Of a DNA stretch of 64,000 bases, positions 1-8,428 are shown piece by piece; within the stretch, counting starts at the first letter, position 1; every line of letters begins with the position of its first letter. The stretch is from the NCBI RefSeq assembly GCF_900129055.1, contig NZ_FQUZ01000007.1:1-64000 (forward strand), read 5' to 3'. The notes beneath the pieces were generated by a model. That model was not told where the DNA came from. It did not search any database and saw nothing but the letters and a program-made list of their open reading frames with translations. The translations under genes were made by a program, and so were the position numbers. The stretch comes from Lampropedia hyalina DSM 16112 (lineage in GTDB: Bacteria; Pseudomonadota; Gammaproteobacteria; Burkholderiales; Burkholderiaceae_C).

Positions 1-15
1 GCGTTTGATGTCCAC
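1..15 (-). CDS. tnpB: TnpB, first five codons only (partial)
   Basis: On the minus strand these 15 bases read GTG GAC ATC AAA CGC, the same first five codons (M-D-I-K-R) as the complete tnpB starting at 26479. The rest of the gene, if present, lies outside the window, so it cannot be said whether this copy is intact. Confidence 0.55.
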
Positions 16-134
16 GCTGGTATTGTTTCACTAAAAGATAGCTCCCATAGAAAGGAAGCGAGACAGGGGCACTCTGCGAGTGCCGCGCTATCCCTGCCCG
101 GCATGAAGGCCGGGGTTCTCGCGCAATCGGATGA
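1..134 (-). mobile_element. Left end of a TnpB (IS200/IS605-type) element, truncated by window edge
   Basis: This segment aligns almost end to end with the region just upstream of the intact tnpB at 26.5 kb. It has the same start-codon context, the same AAGGAAGCGAGA block, an identical hairpin at 68-84 (GGCACT, loop CTGCG, AGTGCC) and a second hairpin at 97-114. The shared block ends in GATGA at 130-134, as in the other copy. On the minus strand both copies therefore begin beside TCATC, which may be the target motif or the first bases of the element. The element body would lie left of the window. The two copies differ at many positions, so they are related insertions rather than a recent duplication. 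Confidence 0.75.
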
Positions 135-145
135 GCACAGAGTTT

Positions 146-637
146 TCAGGCTTCTCCTGCTGCACCCAGGGCGGCAGCGATCAGTGCCGGGGCGATGCGG
201 TAGCCATTGGCTTGCAACTGCTGCAACAGCGGGGCGAGTGCTGGTATTTTCCCTTGGCGGCGGGCCTGCACCAGCACGCCCAGTACACCGAAAAGCGGCA
301 GGCCCAGGCGGCGGGCGGCAGCGCGGCCACGGCGTTCATCCATCAAGAGGCTGCATCCCAGTGCGCGGGCCAGGCTGATGGCCTGGGCTTCACCTTCGTC
401 CAGGGCGACGACGGCCTGCGTGTAGATGGTGTCATTACGGTCGGGATGCACCCGCGCATGTTGTTGCACGAAGTCGGCAATGTCACGCGCACCGGGACGT
501 GCAAGGTCGCCACTGGTTTCCATCAGCACGGTCTGCGGCAGGTGGACGGTGCCGAATATTTCCGTGAGCAGCATCAGATGGCGGCAACCGGCCAGAGCAA
601 TCAGCGGGCCAGCGTCGGCGACGACAACAGGACGCAT
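146..637 (-). CDS. PIN-like toxin, DUF3368 family
   Basis: A protein of 163 residues that looks like a DUF3368/PIN-domain ribonuclease toxin. Acidic residues expected for metal binding are visible: D8 in VVADAGPLIAL, an E in LDEGEAQAISLA, and a D in LLMDERRGRAAA. The C-terminal half has the usual pattern GLPLFGVLGVLVQARRQGKI. It starts three bases after the stop of the antitoxin gene, so the pair is almost certainly one transcript with the antitoxin first. By family knowledge the toxin would cleave RNA when the antitoxin is degraded; its RNA target cannot be predicted. It sits against the end of a TnpB element, a typical position for a mobile addiction module. Confidence 0.85.
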   Translation of the reverse strand: MRPVVVADAGPLIALAGCRHLMLLTEIFGTVHLPQTVLMETSGDLARPGARDIADFVQQHARVHPDRNDTIYTQAVVALDEGEAQAISLARALGCSLLMDERRGRAAARRLGLPLFGVLGVLVQARRQGKIPALAPLLQQLQANGYRIAPALIAAALGAAGEA

Positions 638-640
638 GGA

Positions 641-988
641 TCAATCCCCGGTGTTTGGGGGCAATACATCAAATCCAGCGAGTTCTTCGCCCAGTTCGGC
701 GGGATCGTAATCGACCACGGCAATACCCTGGGAACTGACGTAGGCGAGAAAGTCGGCCAGCTTCATACCGGCGAGCCGGGCGGCACGACCGGGCGGCAGA
801 TCACCACTTTGGAAGAGCCGCGTTGCCAAGGCGACATGCACGCCTGCACGCAGCAGTTCTTCGGTAAAGGGAACACCGACAAACAGCGGCTGACCATGCC
901 GGGTGACGAGCGAGAGCTGCCCCTGCTCGGCCGTGCGGCTGAGTTCACCGGAGCGTTCACGCAGTTCGCGGATGCTGAATGTTTGCAT
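641..988 (-). CDS. Antitoxin with Phd-like N-terminus and UPF0175 C-terminus
   Basis: 115 residues. The first 40 or so (MQTFSIRELRERSGELSRTA...) look like a Phd/YefM-type DNA-binding antitoxin fold. Residues from about 53 (ALATRLFQSGDLPPGRAARL, then DFLAYVSSQGIAVVDYD) match the UPF0175 pattern, a small helix-turn-helix-like family usually paired with DUF3368 PIN toxins. I chose the start at 988 because a strong ribosome site, GGAGG, lies seven bases before it; an ATG five codons upstream would overlap that site. The gene is followed three bases later by the toxin. The 86-base gap to the divergent hlyD gene probably holds the autoregulated promoter. Confidence 0.85.
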   Translation of the reverse strand: MQTFSIRELRERSGELSRTAEQGQLSLVTRHGQPLFVGVPFTEELLRAGVHVALATRLFQSGDLPPGRAARLAGMKLADFLAYVSSQGIAVVDYDPAELGEELAGFDVLPPNTGD

Positions 989-1074
989 GGCAAAAACCTC
1001 CATTTGTGGACACACATTGTAGATCAACTCCTCAATATATATGGGCGTAACCCGAACGAACCAAGGAGACGTGC

Positions 1075-2406
1075 ATGAGCGCGGAATTGCGCATAGACCC
1101 GACGGATGATCTGTTGTCGGTGGATGACCGCCACTTTGTGCGGCTGGGCTGGTTGATCGTACTGGTCGGCGTGGTGGGTTTTCTGGGCTGGGCCATGCTG
1201 GCACCACTGGATGCCGGTGTGCCAGTCGATGCCAAGGTGGTGGTCAGCGGCAACCGCAAGGCGGTGCAGCCCATCAGCGGCGGCAAGGTGCAAAGCATTC
1301 TGGTCACTGAGGGCCAGCGGGTGCAGGAAGGCCAGGTGCTGGTGGTACTGGAGCCGAACGTGGCGAGCAACCAACTGGATTCCTTGCAGTTCCAGTTTCT
1401 CAGCAGCCTGGCGACGGAAAACCGCCTGATGGCCGAGCGGGACGGCCTGAACGACATCCGCTTCGATGAACGCCTGCTGCAAGCCGAGCGCGAGGGCAAC
1501 TTGCAGGCCGCGGAGATCATCCAGGCGCAGCGGCAGTTGTTCGACAGCCGCCGCAGCGCCCAGCAGGCCACCCTGGGCGGCCTGGAAGCCACGTTGCGCG
1601 GCCTGCGCGAGCAAAGCGACAGCCTGCAACGCATCCTGCAATCGCGCCGCAGCCAGCGCGAGACCTTTGAGCACCAATTGGCCGGGCAGCGTTCCTTGGC
1701 CGATGACGGCCTGCTGGCACGCAACCGCCTGCTGGAATCCGAACGCCAATACCTGCAACTGGCCGGTTCCGTGGCCGATGACCAGGGCCGCCTGGCGCAG
1801 TTGCAGGGCCAGGTGCAGGAGTACCAGTTGCGCCTGATCCAGCAGCGTGAGGATTACCAGAAGGAACTGCGCACGGCGTTGGCCGAAACCCGCACACGCA
1901 CCGCCGACCTTGGGTCGCGCCTGGACAGCGCGCAGTACGAAGTGACCAACATGCAGATCGTCGCGCCCACCGAGGGCATCGTGGCGGGCCTGGCGGTCTT
2001 TACCCAGGGCGGCGTGGTCAGCGCAGGCGACAAGCTGATGGACATCGTGCCGCTGGACCAACCCTTGCTGGTGGAAGGCCGCCTGCCGGTGCAGGAAGTG
2101 GACAAGGTTCAAACCGGCCAGCCGGTGGAGCTGGAGTTTGCCGCCTTCAACCGATCTTCCACCCCCAAGCTGCCGGGCACGGTCAAGACGGTTTCCGCCG
2201 ACCGGCTGGAAGATCCGCAGGGTATGCCGTACTACCACATTGAGATCAGCGTGGATGACCTGGACAACCGTGAGGTGCTGCCGGGCCTGCAATTGCAGCC
2301 GGGCATGCCGGTGACCGCCTTCGTCAAGACGGGTGAACGCACCATGATGAGCTACCTGCTCAAGCCGCTGCGTGACCGTACCCGTCTGGCACTGACGGAG
2401 GAATGA
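1075..2406 (+). CDS. HlyD-family type I secretion periplasmic adaptor
   Basis: 443 residues. It has a short cytoplasmic N-terminus, one membrane anchor at about residues 24-42 (LGWLIVLVGVVGFLGWAMLA), a lipoyl half-motif (SGNRKAVQPISGGKVQSILV), a long periplasmic coiled coil over about residues 100-280, and a beta-barrel C-terminus ending in the PGMPVTAFVKTGERT signature of PrtE/HlyD proteins. Such adaptors link an inner-membrane ABC exporter to a TolC channel. The start has a good ribosome site (AAGGAG, six bases upstream). The next gene overlaps the stop by four bases (ATGA), so the two are translationally coupled. The ABC exporter that normally precedes this gene is missing here; a toxin-antitoxin pair and a transposon end occupy that place. 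Confidence 0.93.
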   Translation: MSAELRIDPTDDLLSVDDRHFVRLGWLIVLVGVVGFLGWAMLAPLDAGVPVDAKVVVSGNRKAVQPISGGKVQSILVTEGQRVQEGQVLVVLEPNVASNQLDSLQFQFLSSLATENRLMAERDGLNDIRFDERLLQAEREGNLQAAEIIQAQRQLFDSRRSAQQATLGGLEATLRGLREQSDSLQRILQSRRSQRETFEHQLAGQRSLADDGLLARNRLLESERQYLQLAGSVADDQGRLAQLQGQVQEYQLRLIQQREDYQKELRTALAETRTRTADLGSRLDSAQYEVTNMQIVAPTEGIVAGLAVFTQGGVVSAGDKLMDIVPLDQPLLVEGRLPVQEVDKVQTGQPVELEFAAFNRSSTPKLPGTVKTVSADRLEDPQGMPYYHIEISVDDLDNREVLPGLQLQPGMPVTAFVKTGERTMMSYLLKPLRDRTRLALTEE

Positions 2407-3881
2407 TGAGCCGCAGCCACACACTCAAGCTGATTATTGTCGCGCCTCTGGCTTTCTATCTGTACGTCGATGGCATGCCCACGGTATTGGCCCAGGCCAC
2501 ACCCGCTACGGCTTCGCCTTTGCATCAATTGCAAATGGCATCACCACCGCAAGGGGTTGGGCAGGCCTCAACCGCCTTGGCCAGCCAATCGCCATCGCTC
2601 GATCTGGTTCAGGCTTACGAGCGCATGCTGCTCAACGACCCGCAGGTGTTGAGTGCCCGCGCGGCCCGTGACGCTGGGCGGGATAGCGGCAACATTGCCC
2701 GTGCCGCCTTGCTGCCACAGGCCTCGATCAACTACCTGCGCAACCGCACCAACCAGACCGAGTACTACGACAGCACCACGACTGCCGGCCGGCAAAGCAT
2801 TGAGGACAGTTTCTATGGCCGCCGCGCCGGCCTGACCATTGAGCAGACGCTGTTCGACTATTCGGCCATCAGCACCTATCGCATGGGCAAGACCCAGGCT
2901 GAATATGCCGAGGTGCAGTACCGCTTGCAATTCCAGCAGCAGGCCGTGGCCCTGATCGACGCCTACCTGAATGCCTTGCTGGCCCGCGATTCGCTGGAAC
3001 TGGCCCGCCAGCAATTGCGCGTGTACCAGGACATGCTGCGCGGCAACGAGCGCATGATGGCCCAGGGTGAAGGCACCCGGATCGACATTCTGGAGACCCG
3101 CACGCAGTTGGGCGCCACCCAGTCGGAACTGGTGACCTATGAGAATGCGCTGGCCGACCGATTGCGCGAGCTATCGGCCCTGCTGGGAGGGCCGGTCCAT
3201 GCCCACGAGCTGATGGACATCAACCAGACGGCCATGCTGCCCGCCTTGCCCGATGGGGACTTGGCGGTGTTGCTGGGCGATGCCCAACAGCAGAACCCGG
3301 AAGTCCAGGCCGCACGCCTGGCGGTGCGCTACAACGACCTGACCGTGGAGCGCGAGAAAGGCCAGTTCATGCCGCGCGTGTCGCTGTATGCCTCCCATGA
3401 GCGCATCGTCTCGGACACCATCAACAACAAGGGCCGCGACTACAAGAGCAACACCATCGGCCTGCAGGTCTCGATTCCGTTGTTCAGCGGCGGCTCCAGC
3501 TACTACAGCACGCGCCAGGCCAGCAACCGGCTGACCCAGGCCAGTTACGACCTGGAGCGCACCACCCAGACCACCGCCACCACCCTGGAGCAGTACTACC
3601 GGGTGTTTGCCACCAGCACCGAGCGCGTGAGCACGCTGCGCCAGAACGTGGCCGACAGCACCGCGCTGGTCGATGCCATGCGCAAGAGCGTGGCTGGCGG
3701 CGAACGCACCAATACCGATGCCCTGCATGCCGAGCGCCAGTCCTACCAGGCCCGGCAGGAACTGCTGCGCACCTACGTGGAGTGGTTCCAGGCCTACGCC
3801 AAGCTGCAGTTCTACGCCGGACGGTTCTCGGAGGACGACGTGCTGGTGTTGAACCGCCATTTGGTGGCGCAGAGGCAATGA
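2403..3881 (+). CDS. TolC-family type I secretion outer-membrane protein
   Basis: 492 residues, starting with a signal peptide that probably ends after VLAQA near residue 32. The mature part is the repeated helical outer-membrane-factor fold: two long repeats with Q- and R-rich heptads and the typical block IGLQVSIPLFSGGSSYYSTRQ split across a loop. It forms the exit duct with the HlyD-type protein encoded just upstream. Two in-frame ATGs are possible, at 2403 and 2406; the second has better spacing from the GGAGG at 2397-2401. No secreted substrate, such as an RTX protein, is encoded in the window. Confidence 0.92.
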   Translation: MMSRSHTLKLIIVAPLAFYLYVDGMPTVLAQATPATASPLHQLQMASPPQGVGQASTALASQSPSLDLVQAYERMLLNDPQVLSARAARDAGRDSGNIARAALLPQASINYLRNRTNQTEYYDSTTTAGRQSIEDSFYGRRAGLTIEQTLFDYSAISTYRMGKTQAEYAEVQYRLQFQQQAVALIDAYLNALLARDSLELARQQLRVYQDMLRGNERMMAQGEGTRIDILETRTQLGATQSELVTYENALADRLRELSALLGGPVHAHELMDINQTAMLPALPDGDLAVLLGDAQQQNPEVQAARLAVRYNDLTVEREKGQFMPRVSLYASHERIVSDTINNKGRDYKSNTIGLQVSIPLFSGGSSYYSTRQASNRLTQASYDLERTTQTTATTLEQYYRVFATSTERVSTLRQNVADSTALVDAMRKSVAGGERTNTDALHAERQSYQARQELLRTYVEWFQAYAKLQFYAGRFSEDDVLVLNRHLVAQRQ

Positions 3882-3943
3882 GAGGATTGCCCTGGGAAAT
3901 GGCGTGAGGGTGAAGTGGGCTGTGTCGGAACGCGGGTACGATC

Positions 3944-4657
3944 TCAGGGATGCAGCACTTCCAGCAGGCGATCCAGCCCGCCGCTGTTGATGGCGACCTG
4001 GGCCTGTGAACGCACGCGTGGCTTGGCGTGGAAGGCCACTGACAGGCCGACGGCCTGCATCATCGGAATGTCATTCGCTCCATCGCCCACGGCAATCGCC
4101 TGGGATGGGTCGATGCCCAGCAGCGAGGCCAGGTCCAGTACCGTCTTGCGTTTTTCTGCGCCGTCGCAAATATCGCCCCAGGCTTGATCGACCATGCGTC
4201 CCGTCAGGATGCCGTTCTTTAGTTCCAGCACGTTGGAGCGCGCAAAGTCCAGGCCCAGCTCGGCCTTGATGCGGTCGGTGAAGAAGGTGAACCCACCCGA
4301 GACCAGCAGCGTCTTCAGGCCAGCCTGCTGGCAGGCCTGCACCAGTTCGCGTGCGCCGGGGGTCAGATGCACCCGTTGTGCGTACACGCTCTCCAGTTGC
4401 GCCACGCTCACGCCCCGCAGCAACTGCACCCGCTGGCGCAGGCTTTCCTTGTAATCGCTGATAAGCCCCTGCATGGCCGCTTCGGTGATGGCAGCCACTT
4501 CGGCCTTTTTGCCCACCACATCGGCGATTTCGTCCACGCATTCGCTGGTCACCAACGTGGAGTCCATGTCGAATGCGATCAGGCGATAGTTTTTCAGTTG
4601 CAGGGGCAGGGCGATGTCCTGGACTTCCAGGCCGGGGGAAACTTCTTGTTTGCTCAT
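3944..4657 (-). CDS. serB: Phosphoserine phosphatase
   Basis: 237 residues of a haloacid-dehalogenase phosphatase that removes the phosphate from O-phosphoserine, the last step of serine synthesis. Motif I is FDMDSTLV (nucleophile D30, acid/base D32), motif II is LLVSGGF, and motif III is VGDGANDIPMM. The short N-terminal extension and the length fit the compact SerB of beta-proteobacteria without a duplicated ACT region. I placed the start at 4657 (MSKQEV); the frame stays open upstream, but that part has no family character. It is convergent with tolC and divergent from fabI. Confidence 0.92.
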   Translation of the reverse strand: MSKQEVSPGLEVQDIALPLQLKNYRLIAFDMDSTLVTSECVDEIADVVGKKAEVAAITEAAMQGLISDYKESLRQRVQLLRGVSVAQLESVYAQRVHLTPGARELVQACQQAGLKTLLVSGGFTFFTDRIKAELGLDFARSNVLELKNGILTGRMVDQAWGDICDGAEKRKTVLDLASLLGIDPSQAIAVGDGANDIPMMQAVGLSVAFHAKPRVRSQAQVAINSGGLDRLLEVLHP

Positions 4658-4959
4658 GGTGTGCCAATGGCAGGTTGTGGGGCGGCACGCTGTACGCGAC
4701 AGCGCGTGCCTGAGGTGAAACACATCGAAAAAAGCCACTGTCATGATACCAAATCCATACGATCCACCCAGCCGCCCGCAAGGGCACGTTGCGAATCCAC
4801 AAGGAAGTCACAATTGCCTGAGATGATGCGGCGCAACTACCGGAGACAGTGCCGACATGGTGTTACCATCCGTGGCATTTGTAGGGGTTTTCGCGTATTC
4901 CGGGCTTTTTTACAGGCTGGGGCGATGGCATTTTTTTCTATCAACATTGCGAGGTTTGC
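4658..4959. other. Divergent intergenic region between serB and fabI
   Basis: No gene is seen here. The serB-proximal part holds an imperfect hairpin at 4684-4710 (GGCACGCTGT pairing with ACAGCGCGTGCC, one bulge) that would lie in the serB 5' leader. The fabI-proximal part is AT-richer and must carry the fabI promoter, but no clear -35/-10 pair stands out. The fabI ribosome site is GCGAGG just before 4960. Confidence 0.5.
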
Positions 4960-5724
4960 ATGACATTTCTCAAGGGTAAAAAAGGACTGGTAGTCGGCAT
5001 TGCCAACGACCAGAGCATTGCATGGGGTTGCGCCAAGGCATTTCACGAGGCCGGTGCCGAGCAGGCCATCACCTGGCTCAACGACAAGGCACGCAAGTAT
5101 GTGGAGCCGCTGGCCCAGCAGGTCGAAGCCAGCATCACCGGCAATCTGGATGTCACCAACCCCGATGAAATGAAGGCGATTTTCGACACCATCGGCGAAC
5201 GCTGGGGCAAGCTGGATTTTCTGGTGCACTCCGTGGCATTCGCTCCCAAGGAAGACCTGCATGGCCGTGTGGTGGATTCGTCGCGTGACGGGTTCTTGCA
5301 GGCCATCGATATTTCCTGCCACTCCTTCATTCGCCTGACCCGGCTGGCCGAACCGCTGATGAAGAACGGCGGCACGGTGCTGACCATGAGCTATCTGGGA
5401 GCCTCGGAAGTCATGCCCAACTACGGCATGATGGGGCCAGTCAAGGCCGCGCTGGAGTCCAGCGTGAAATATCTGGCCGCAGAGCTGGGCGGCCAGGGCA
5501 TCCGGGTGCATGCCATCTCTCCGGGCCCGCTGGTCACGCGCGCTGCATCCGGTCTGGCCGGTTTCGATTCGCTGGTGCAGGAGAGCATTGACCGCTCACC
5601 GCTGCACAAGGCCCTGAACGTGGACGATGTGGGGCCGCTGAGTGCGTTCCTGGTCAGCGATGGTGCCAAGGCCATGACCGGCGGCCTGCTGTTCGTGGAT
5701 GGCGGCTACAACATCCTGAACTGA
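4960..5724 (+). CDS. fabI: Enoyl-ACP reductase (NADH), FabI
   Basis: 254 residues. It catalyses the last reduction of each fatty-acid elongation cycle and is the triclosan target in many bacteria. The N-terminus GLVVGIANDQSIAWG is the FabI cofactor loop. The catalytic residues Y145, Y155 and K162 sit in SYLGASEVMPNYGMMGPVK. The C-terminus MTGGLLFVDGGYNILN is standard. At the position of E. coli G93, a known triclosan-resistance site, this protein has alanine (HSVAFAPKE). Expression is probably from its own promoter, and a hairpin with T-run follows at 5781-5812. Confidence 0.93.
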   Translation: MTFLKGKKGLVVGIANDQSIAWGCAKAFHEAGAEQAITWLNDKARKYVEPLAQQVEASITGNLDVTNPDEMKAIFDTIGERWGKLDFLVHSVAFAPKEDLHGRVVDSSRDGFLQAIDISCHSFIRLTRLAEPLMKNGGTVLTMSYLGASEVMPNYGMMGPVKAALESSVKYLAAELGGQGIRVHAISPGPLVTRAASGLAGFDSLVQESIDRSPLHKALNVDDVGPLSAFLVSDGAKAMTGGLLFVDGGYNILN

Positions 5725-5771
5725 CGCATGCCTTGACCCGGTCGGATCATGGCCGGGGTTGCGCATTGTGC

Positions 5772-6464
5772 TCACGCATGGGGCGGCATTCCTGATGGGG
5801 ATGCCGCCTTTTGGCTTTCTGGGTTGCCGTCCCGTGCAGATGGGCTGGCCTGTGGCTGGAAGAACATCGGGTACAGCCGCTCGACCACCGGGCCGCTGAG
5901 GTCGAAGGCATGGCACTGGCCCAGATGTGGCGGTATTTGCAGCATGGTTCCCTGCTGGCGCAGGCGTTCGTAGTGGGCAATATTGTGTGGCGCAATGGTC
6001 TGGAATGCCACAGTGGCCATGTTGAACAGCAATTCGCGCATGTGCGTGCAACCTTCGACCTTGCCCAGATGTTCCTCGATGCTCTTGCGCCAGCCCTTGG
6101 CCATGCTGGAGCCGATCATGCGCCGCATGTGGCGGTCGGCACTCGTGCAATGGCCGTGTGGATGATCGGCCATGGCACTGACGATGTCCACCACCGTCAG
6201 TTGGGCATCGAAGGTGATGCGAATCAGCATTCGGTGCAAGGGGACATGGGCTGGCAGGGGGGCTTCGATGCCGTATTCAAAGTCGAAGGGCTTGGTGTCG
6301 AGCATCTGCGCTTCCACGTCCCACAGGCCATCCTCGCGCTGAAAACCCAGAAACTGGGTGGTGCGGCTGTGGGCCGGCTGGCGCGGCACCGGCGCGGGCA
6401 GCTCGGGTGTGAAATCCGGGGGCGTGGGAATCTCGTTCCTTCCGTTCAATCGTGGTCTGTCCAT
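5772..6464 (-). CDS. DUF2889-like protein of unknown function
   Basis: 230 residues with no signal peptide or membrane segment. The sequence resembles the DUF2889 family common in Burkholderiales: a beta-rich N-terminal half (GFQREDGLWDVEAQMLDTK...), a central ADHPHGHCTSADRHMRRMIG block, and a helical GCTHMRELLFNMATVAFQT segment with conserved Cys/His. No catalytic function is established for this family. The start at 6464 (MDRPRL) follows an AAGGGA ribosome site; an ATG 14 codons upstream is less likely. The last ten codons overlap the probable fabI terminator on the opposite strand. Confidence 0.75.
   Translation of the reverse strand: MDRPRLNGRNEIPTPPDFTPELPAPVPRQPAHSRTTQFLGFQREDGLWDVEAQMLDTKPFDFEYGIEAPLPAHVPLHRMLIRITFDAQLTVVDIVSAMADHPHGHCTSADRHMRRMIGSSMAKGWRKSIEEHLGKVEGCTHMRELLFNMATVAFQTIAPHNIAHYERLRQQGTMLQIPPHLGQCHAFDLSGPVVERLYPMFFQPQASPSARDGNPESQKAASPSGMPPHA
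5781..5812 (+). terminator. Probable fabI terminator, inside the 3' end of the DUF2889-like gene
   Basis: GGCGGCAT (5782-5789) pairs with ATGCCGCC (5801-5808) and is followed by TTTT. It lies 57 bases after the fabI stop and overlaps codons of the convergent gene. The T-run is short, so termination may be partial. Confidence 0.5.
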
Positions 6465-6568
6465 ATGTTTCCCTTTGTGTTCCCTGGCATTGTACGAAAG
6501 CCGCATTGGTATCTGCTGGCGCAGGGCGGGGCATAATCGGCCCCTTCACCTTGTGTTCACGCCCACCC

Positions 6569-7276
6569 ATGTCTGCTATCGACGCTGCTCCTGATTCTGC
6601 TCCCAAGCCCCAATGCCTGTATGAGGACAAGCATGTGCTGGTGCTGTTCAAACCCCATGAGCTGCTCAGTGTGCCGGGGCGCGGCGAGGAAAAGCGCGAC
6701 AGCCTGGCCTGGCGTGCCCAGCAGTACTGGCGCAATGCGCTGGTGGTGCACCGGCTCGATATGTCCACATCGGGCCTGTTGGTCATGGCGCGCAGCCCTG
6801 AAGTACACCGCAGCCTGTCGATGGCCTTTGCGCAGCGGCAGGTTCACAAACGCTATACCGCCGTGGTGCATGGCCGATTGCCATGGCCCGATGCCACAGA
6901 TGCCACAGATGCCACAGAGTGGCAGTTGATCGACAAACCCCTGATGCTGGACTGGGAGCGTCGCCCGCTGCACATAGTGGATACCGAGAACGGCAAGCCC
7001 AGCCAGACGCGCTGGCGCATTCTGCCCGATACCCCTGCCGATGCGCACTGGCCCGTGCCCCATACCCGCCTCGATCTGGAGCCGGTGACGGGGCGCACCC
7101 ATCAGTTGCGTGTGCATCTGCAAAGCATGGGCCACCCCATGCTGGGCGATCCGCTGTATGCGCAGGGAGCCGCTCTGGAGGCCGCACCGCGTTTGCTGCT
7201 GCATGCGCGCGAGCTGGGTTTCGATCATCCTGTCACTGGCAAGCCCTTGTTCTTCGAGTCTGCTGTGCCCTTTTGA
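6569..7276 (+). CDS. RluA-family rRNA/tRNA pseudouridine synthase
   Basis: 235 residues of the RsuA/RluA pseudouridine synthase fold, without an S4 domain. The catalytic aspartate is D64 in VVHRLDMSTSGLLV; the later RTHQLRVHLQSMGHPMLGD and LLLHARELGF blocks are the usual RluA motifs. Size and lack of an S4 domain resemble RluA itself (23S rRNA U746 and tRNA U32), but substrate cannot be fixed from sequence. The start at 6569 (MSAIDA) removes an upstream stretch without family character. A run of three perfect 9-base repeats encodes Asp-Ala-Thr three times in a surface loop. Confidence 0.85.
   Translation: MSAIDAAPDSAPKPQCLYEDKHVLVLFKPHELLSVPGRGEEKRDSLAWRAQQYWRNALVVHRLDMSTSGLLVMARSPEVHRSLSMAFAQRQVHKRYTAVVHGRLPWPDATDATDATEWQLIDKPLMLDWERRPLHIVDTENGKPSQTRWRILPDTPADAHWPVPHTRLDLEPVTGRTHQLRVHLQSMGHPMLGDPLYAQGAALEAAPRLLLHARELGFDHPVTGKPLFFESAVPF
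6890..6916 (+). repeat. Three tandem copies of GATGCCACA inside the pseudouridine synthase gene
   Basis: Three exact 9-base units keep the reading frame and encode the loop DATDATDAT. Slippage would change length by three residues per unit. Confidence 0.8.
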
Positions 7277-7395
7277 ACGCCATTGTCTCTGCAAGGCCTC
7301 AAATCCATATACGCTAAAATGCCCCGTCGGATTCGCTCCGGCGAGCACCTTGCGGCCAGTCTGCGCCGCCTCTTTTCTCCCTCCCGATAGCCAAC

Positions 7396-8325
7396 ATGTC
7401 CTGGATTGACAAACTTCTTCCCGCCAAACTCAGAACTTCCGAATCCGGCGAACGCCGCCAGATTCCCGAGGGGCTGTGGTCCAAGTGTCCGGTCTGTGAA
7501 ACGGTGCTGTACAAATCCGATCTGGAGAAGAACCAGAACGTCTGCCCGCACTGTGGCTACCACCACCGCATTGGTGCGCGTGAACGCCTGAACCTGTTTC
7601 TCGATGCCAAGGGCCGCTACGACATCGGGCAGGAAGTGGTGCCCACCGATGCCCTGAAGTTCAAGGACAGCCGCAGATACCCGGAACGCCTCAAGGAAGC
7701 CAAAAGCAACACCCAGGAAACCGACGCGCTGGTGGTACAGGGCGGAACCCTCAACGGCCTGCCAGTGGTGGTGGCCTGTTTCGAGTTCGATTTCATGGGT
7801 GGCAGCATGGGCAGTGTGGTGGGCGAACGCTTTGTGCGTGGCGTGCAGGCGGCGGCCCACAAGAAGGTGCCGTTCATCTGCTTCACGGCCACTGGTGGCG
7901 CGCGCATGCAGGAGGGGCTGCTGTCGCTGATGCAGATGGCCAAGACGAATGCGTCCCTGACACGGCTGGCGCAGAAAGGCCTGCCGTACATCAGCGTACT
8001 GACCGACCCTACCATGGGCGGGGTCAGTGCGGGCTTTGCGTTCATGGGCGATCTGGTGATTGCCGAGCCCAAGGCTCTGATTGGCTTTGCCGGGCCACGG
8101 GTGATCGAATCGACGGTGCGGGTCAAGCTGCCCGAAGGCTTCCAGCGTGCCGAATTCCTGCTGGAAAAGGGTGCAATTGACATGATCGCCGACCGGCGCG
8201 AACTGCGCACCATCATCAGCCAGAATCTGGCGATTCTGCAACGCCGCCCCACAGCGGCGGTGACTCCTTCTGCAAGCCCGTCTGCCGCCGTGCTGGAGCT
8301 GGCAGTCGAAAAGTCCAGCCCATGA
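7396..8325 (+). CDS. accD: Acetyl-CoA carboxylase carboxyltransferase subunit beta
   Basis: 309 residues. AccD pairs with AccA to move the carboxyl group from biotin to acetyl-CoA, making malonyl-CoA for fatty acids. A four-cysteine zinc ribbon is visible at C31, C34, C50 and C53, followed by the crotonase-like core with [32 protein letters not shown] and [16 protein letters not shown]. Length is normal for the family. The preceding gene is the pseudouridine synthase, about 120 bases away, rather than a trp gene as in some relatives. A strong terminator follows directly. Confidence 0.95.
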   Translation: MSWIDKLLPAKLRTSESGERRQIPEGLWSKCPVCETVLYKSDLEKNQNVCPHCGYHHRIGARERLNLFLDAKGRYDIGQEVVPTDALKFKDSRRYPERLKEAKSNTQETDALVVQGGTLNGLPVVVACFEFDFMGGSMGSVVGERFVRGVQAAAHKKVPFICFTATGGARMQEGLLSLMQMAKTNASLTRLAQKGLPYISVLTDPTMGGVSAGFAFMGDLVIAEPKALIGFAGPRVIESTVRVKLPEGFQRAEFLLEKGAIDMIADRRELRTIISQNLAILQRRPTAAVTPSASPSAAVLELAVEKSSP

Positions 8326-8349
8326 AACAAGGGGTTTCAGTGCCCCATA

Positions 8350-8387
8350 AAAAAGCCTTTCGGTTTTGATCCGAAAGGCTTTTTTGT
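8350..8387 (+). terminator. Rho-independent terminator of accD
   Basis: AAAGCCTTTCGG (8352-8363) pairs perfectly with CCGAAAGGCTTT around a seven-base loop and runs into TTTTTTG. The opposite strand also has a T-run (from AAAAAA at 8349-8354), so it could serve maeB, which ends at 8429 on the other strand. Confidence 0.9.
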
Positions 8388-8428
8388 TGTGTCAATCCAT
8401 GGGGCGGCGGTTCAGACCACCCGATGGG

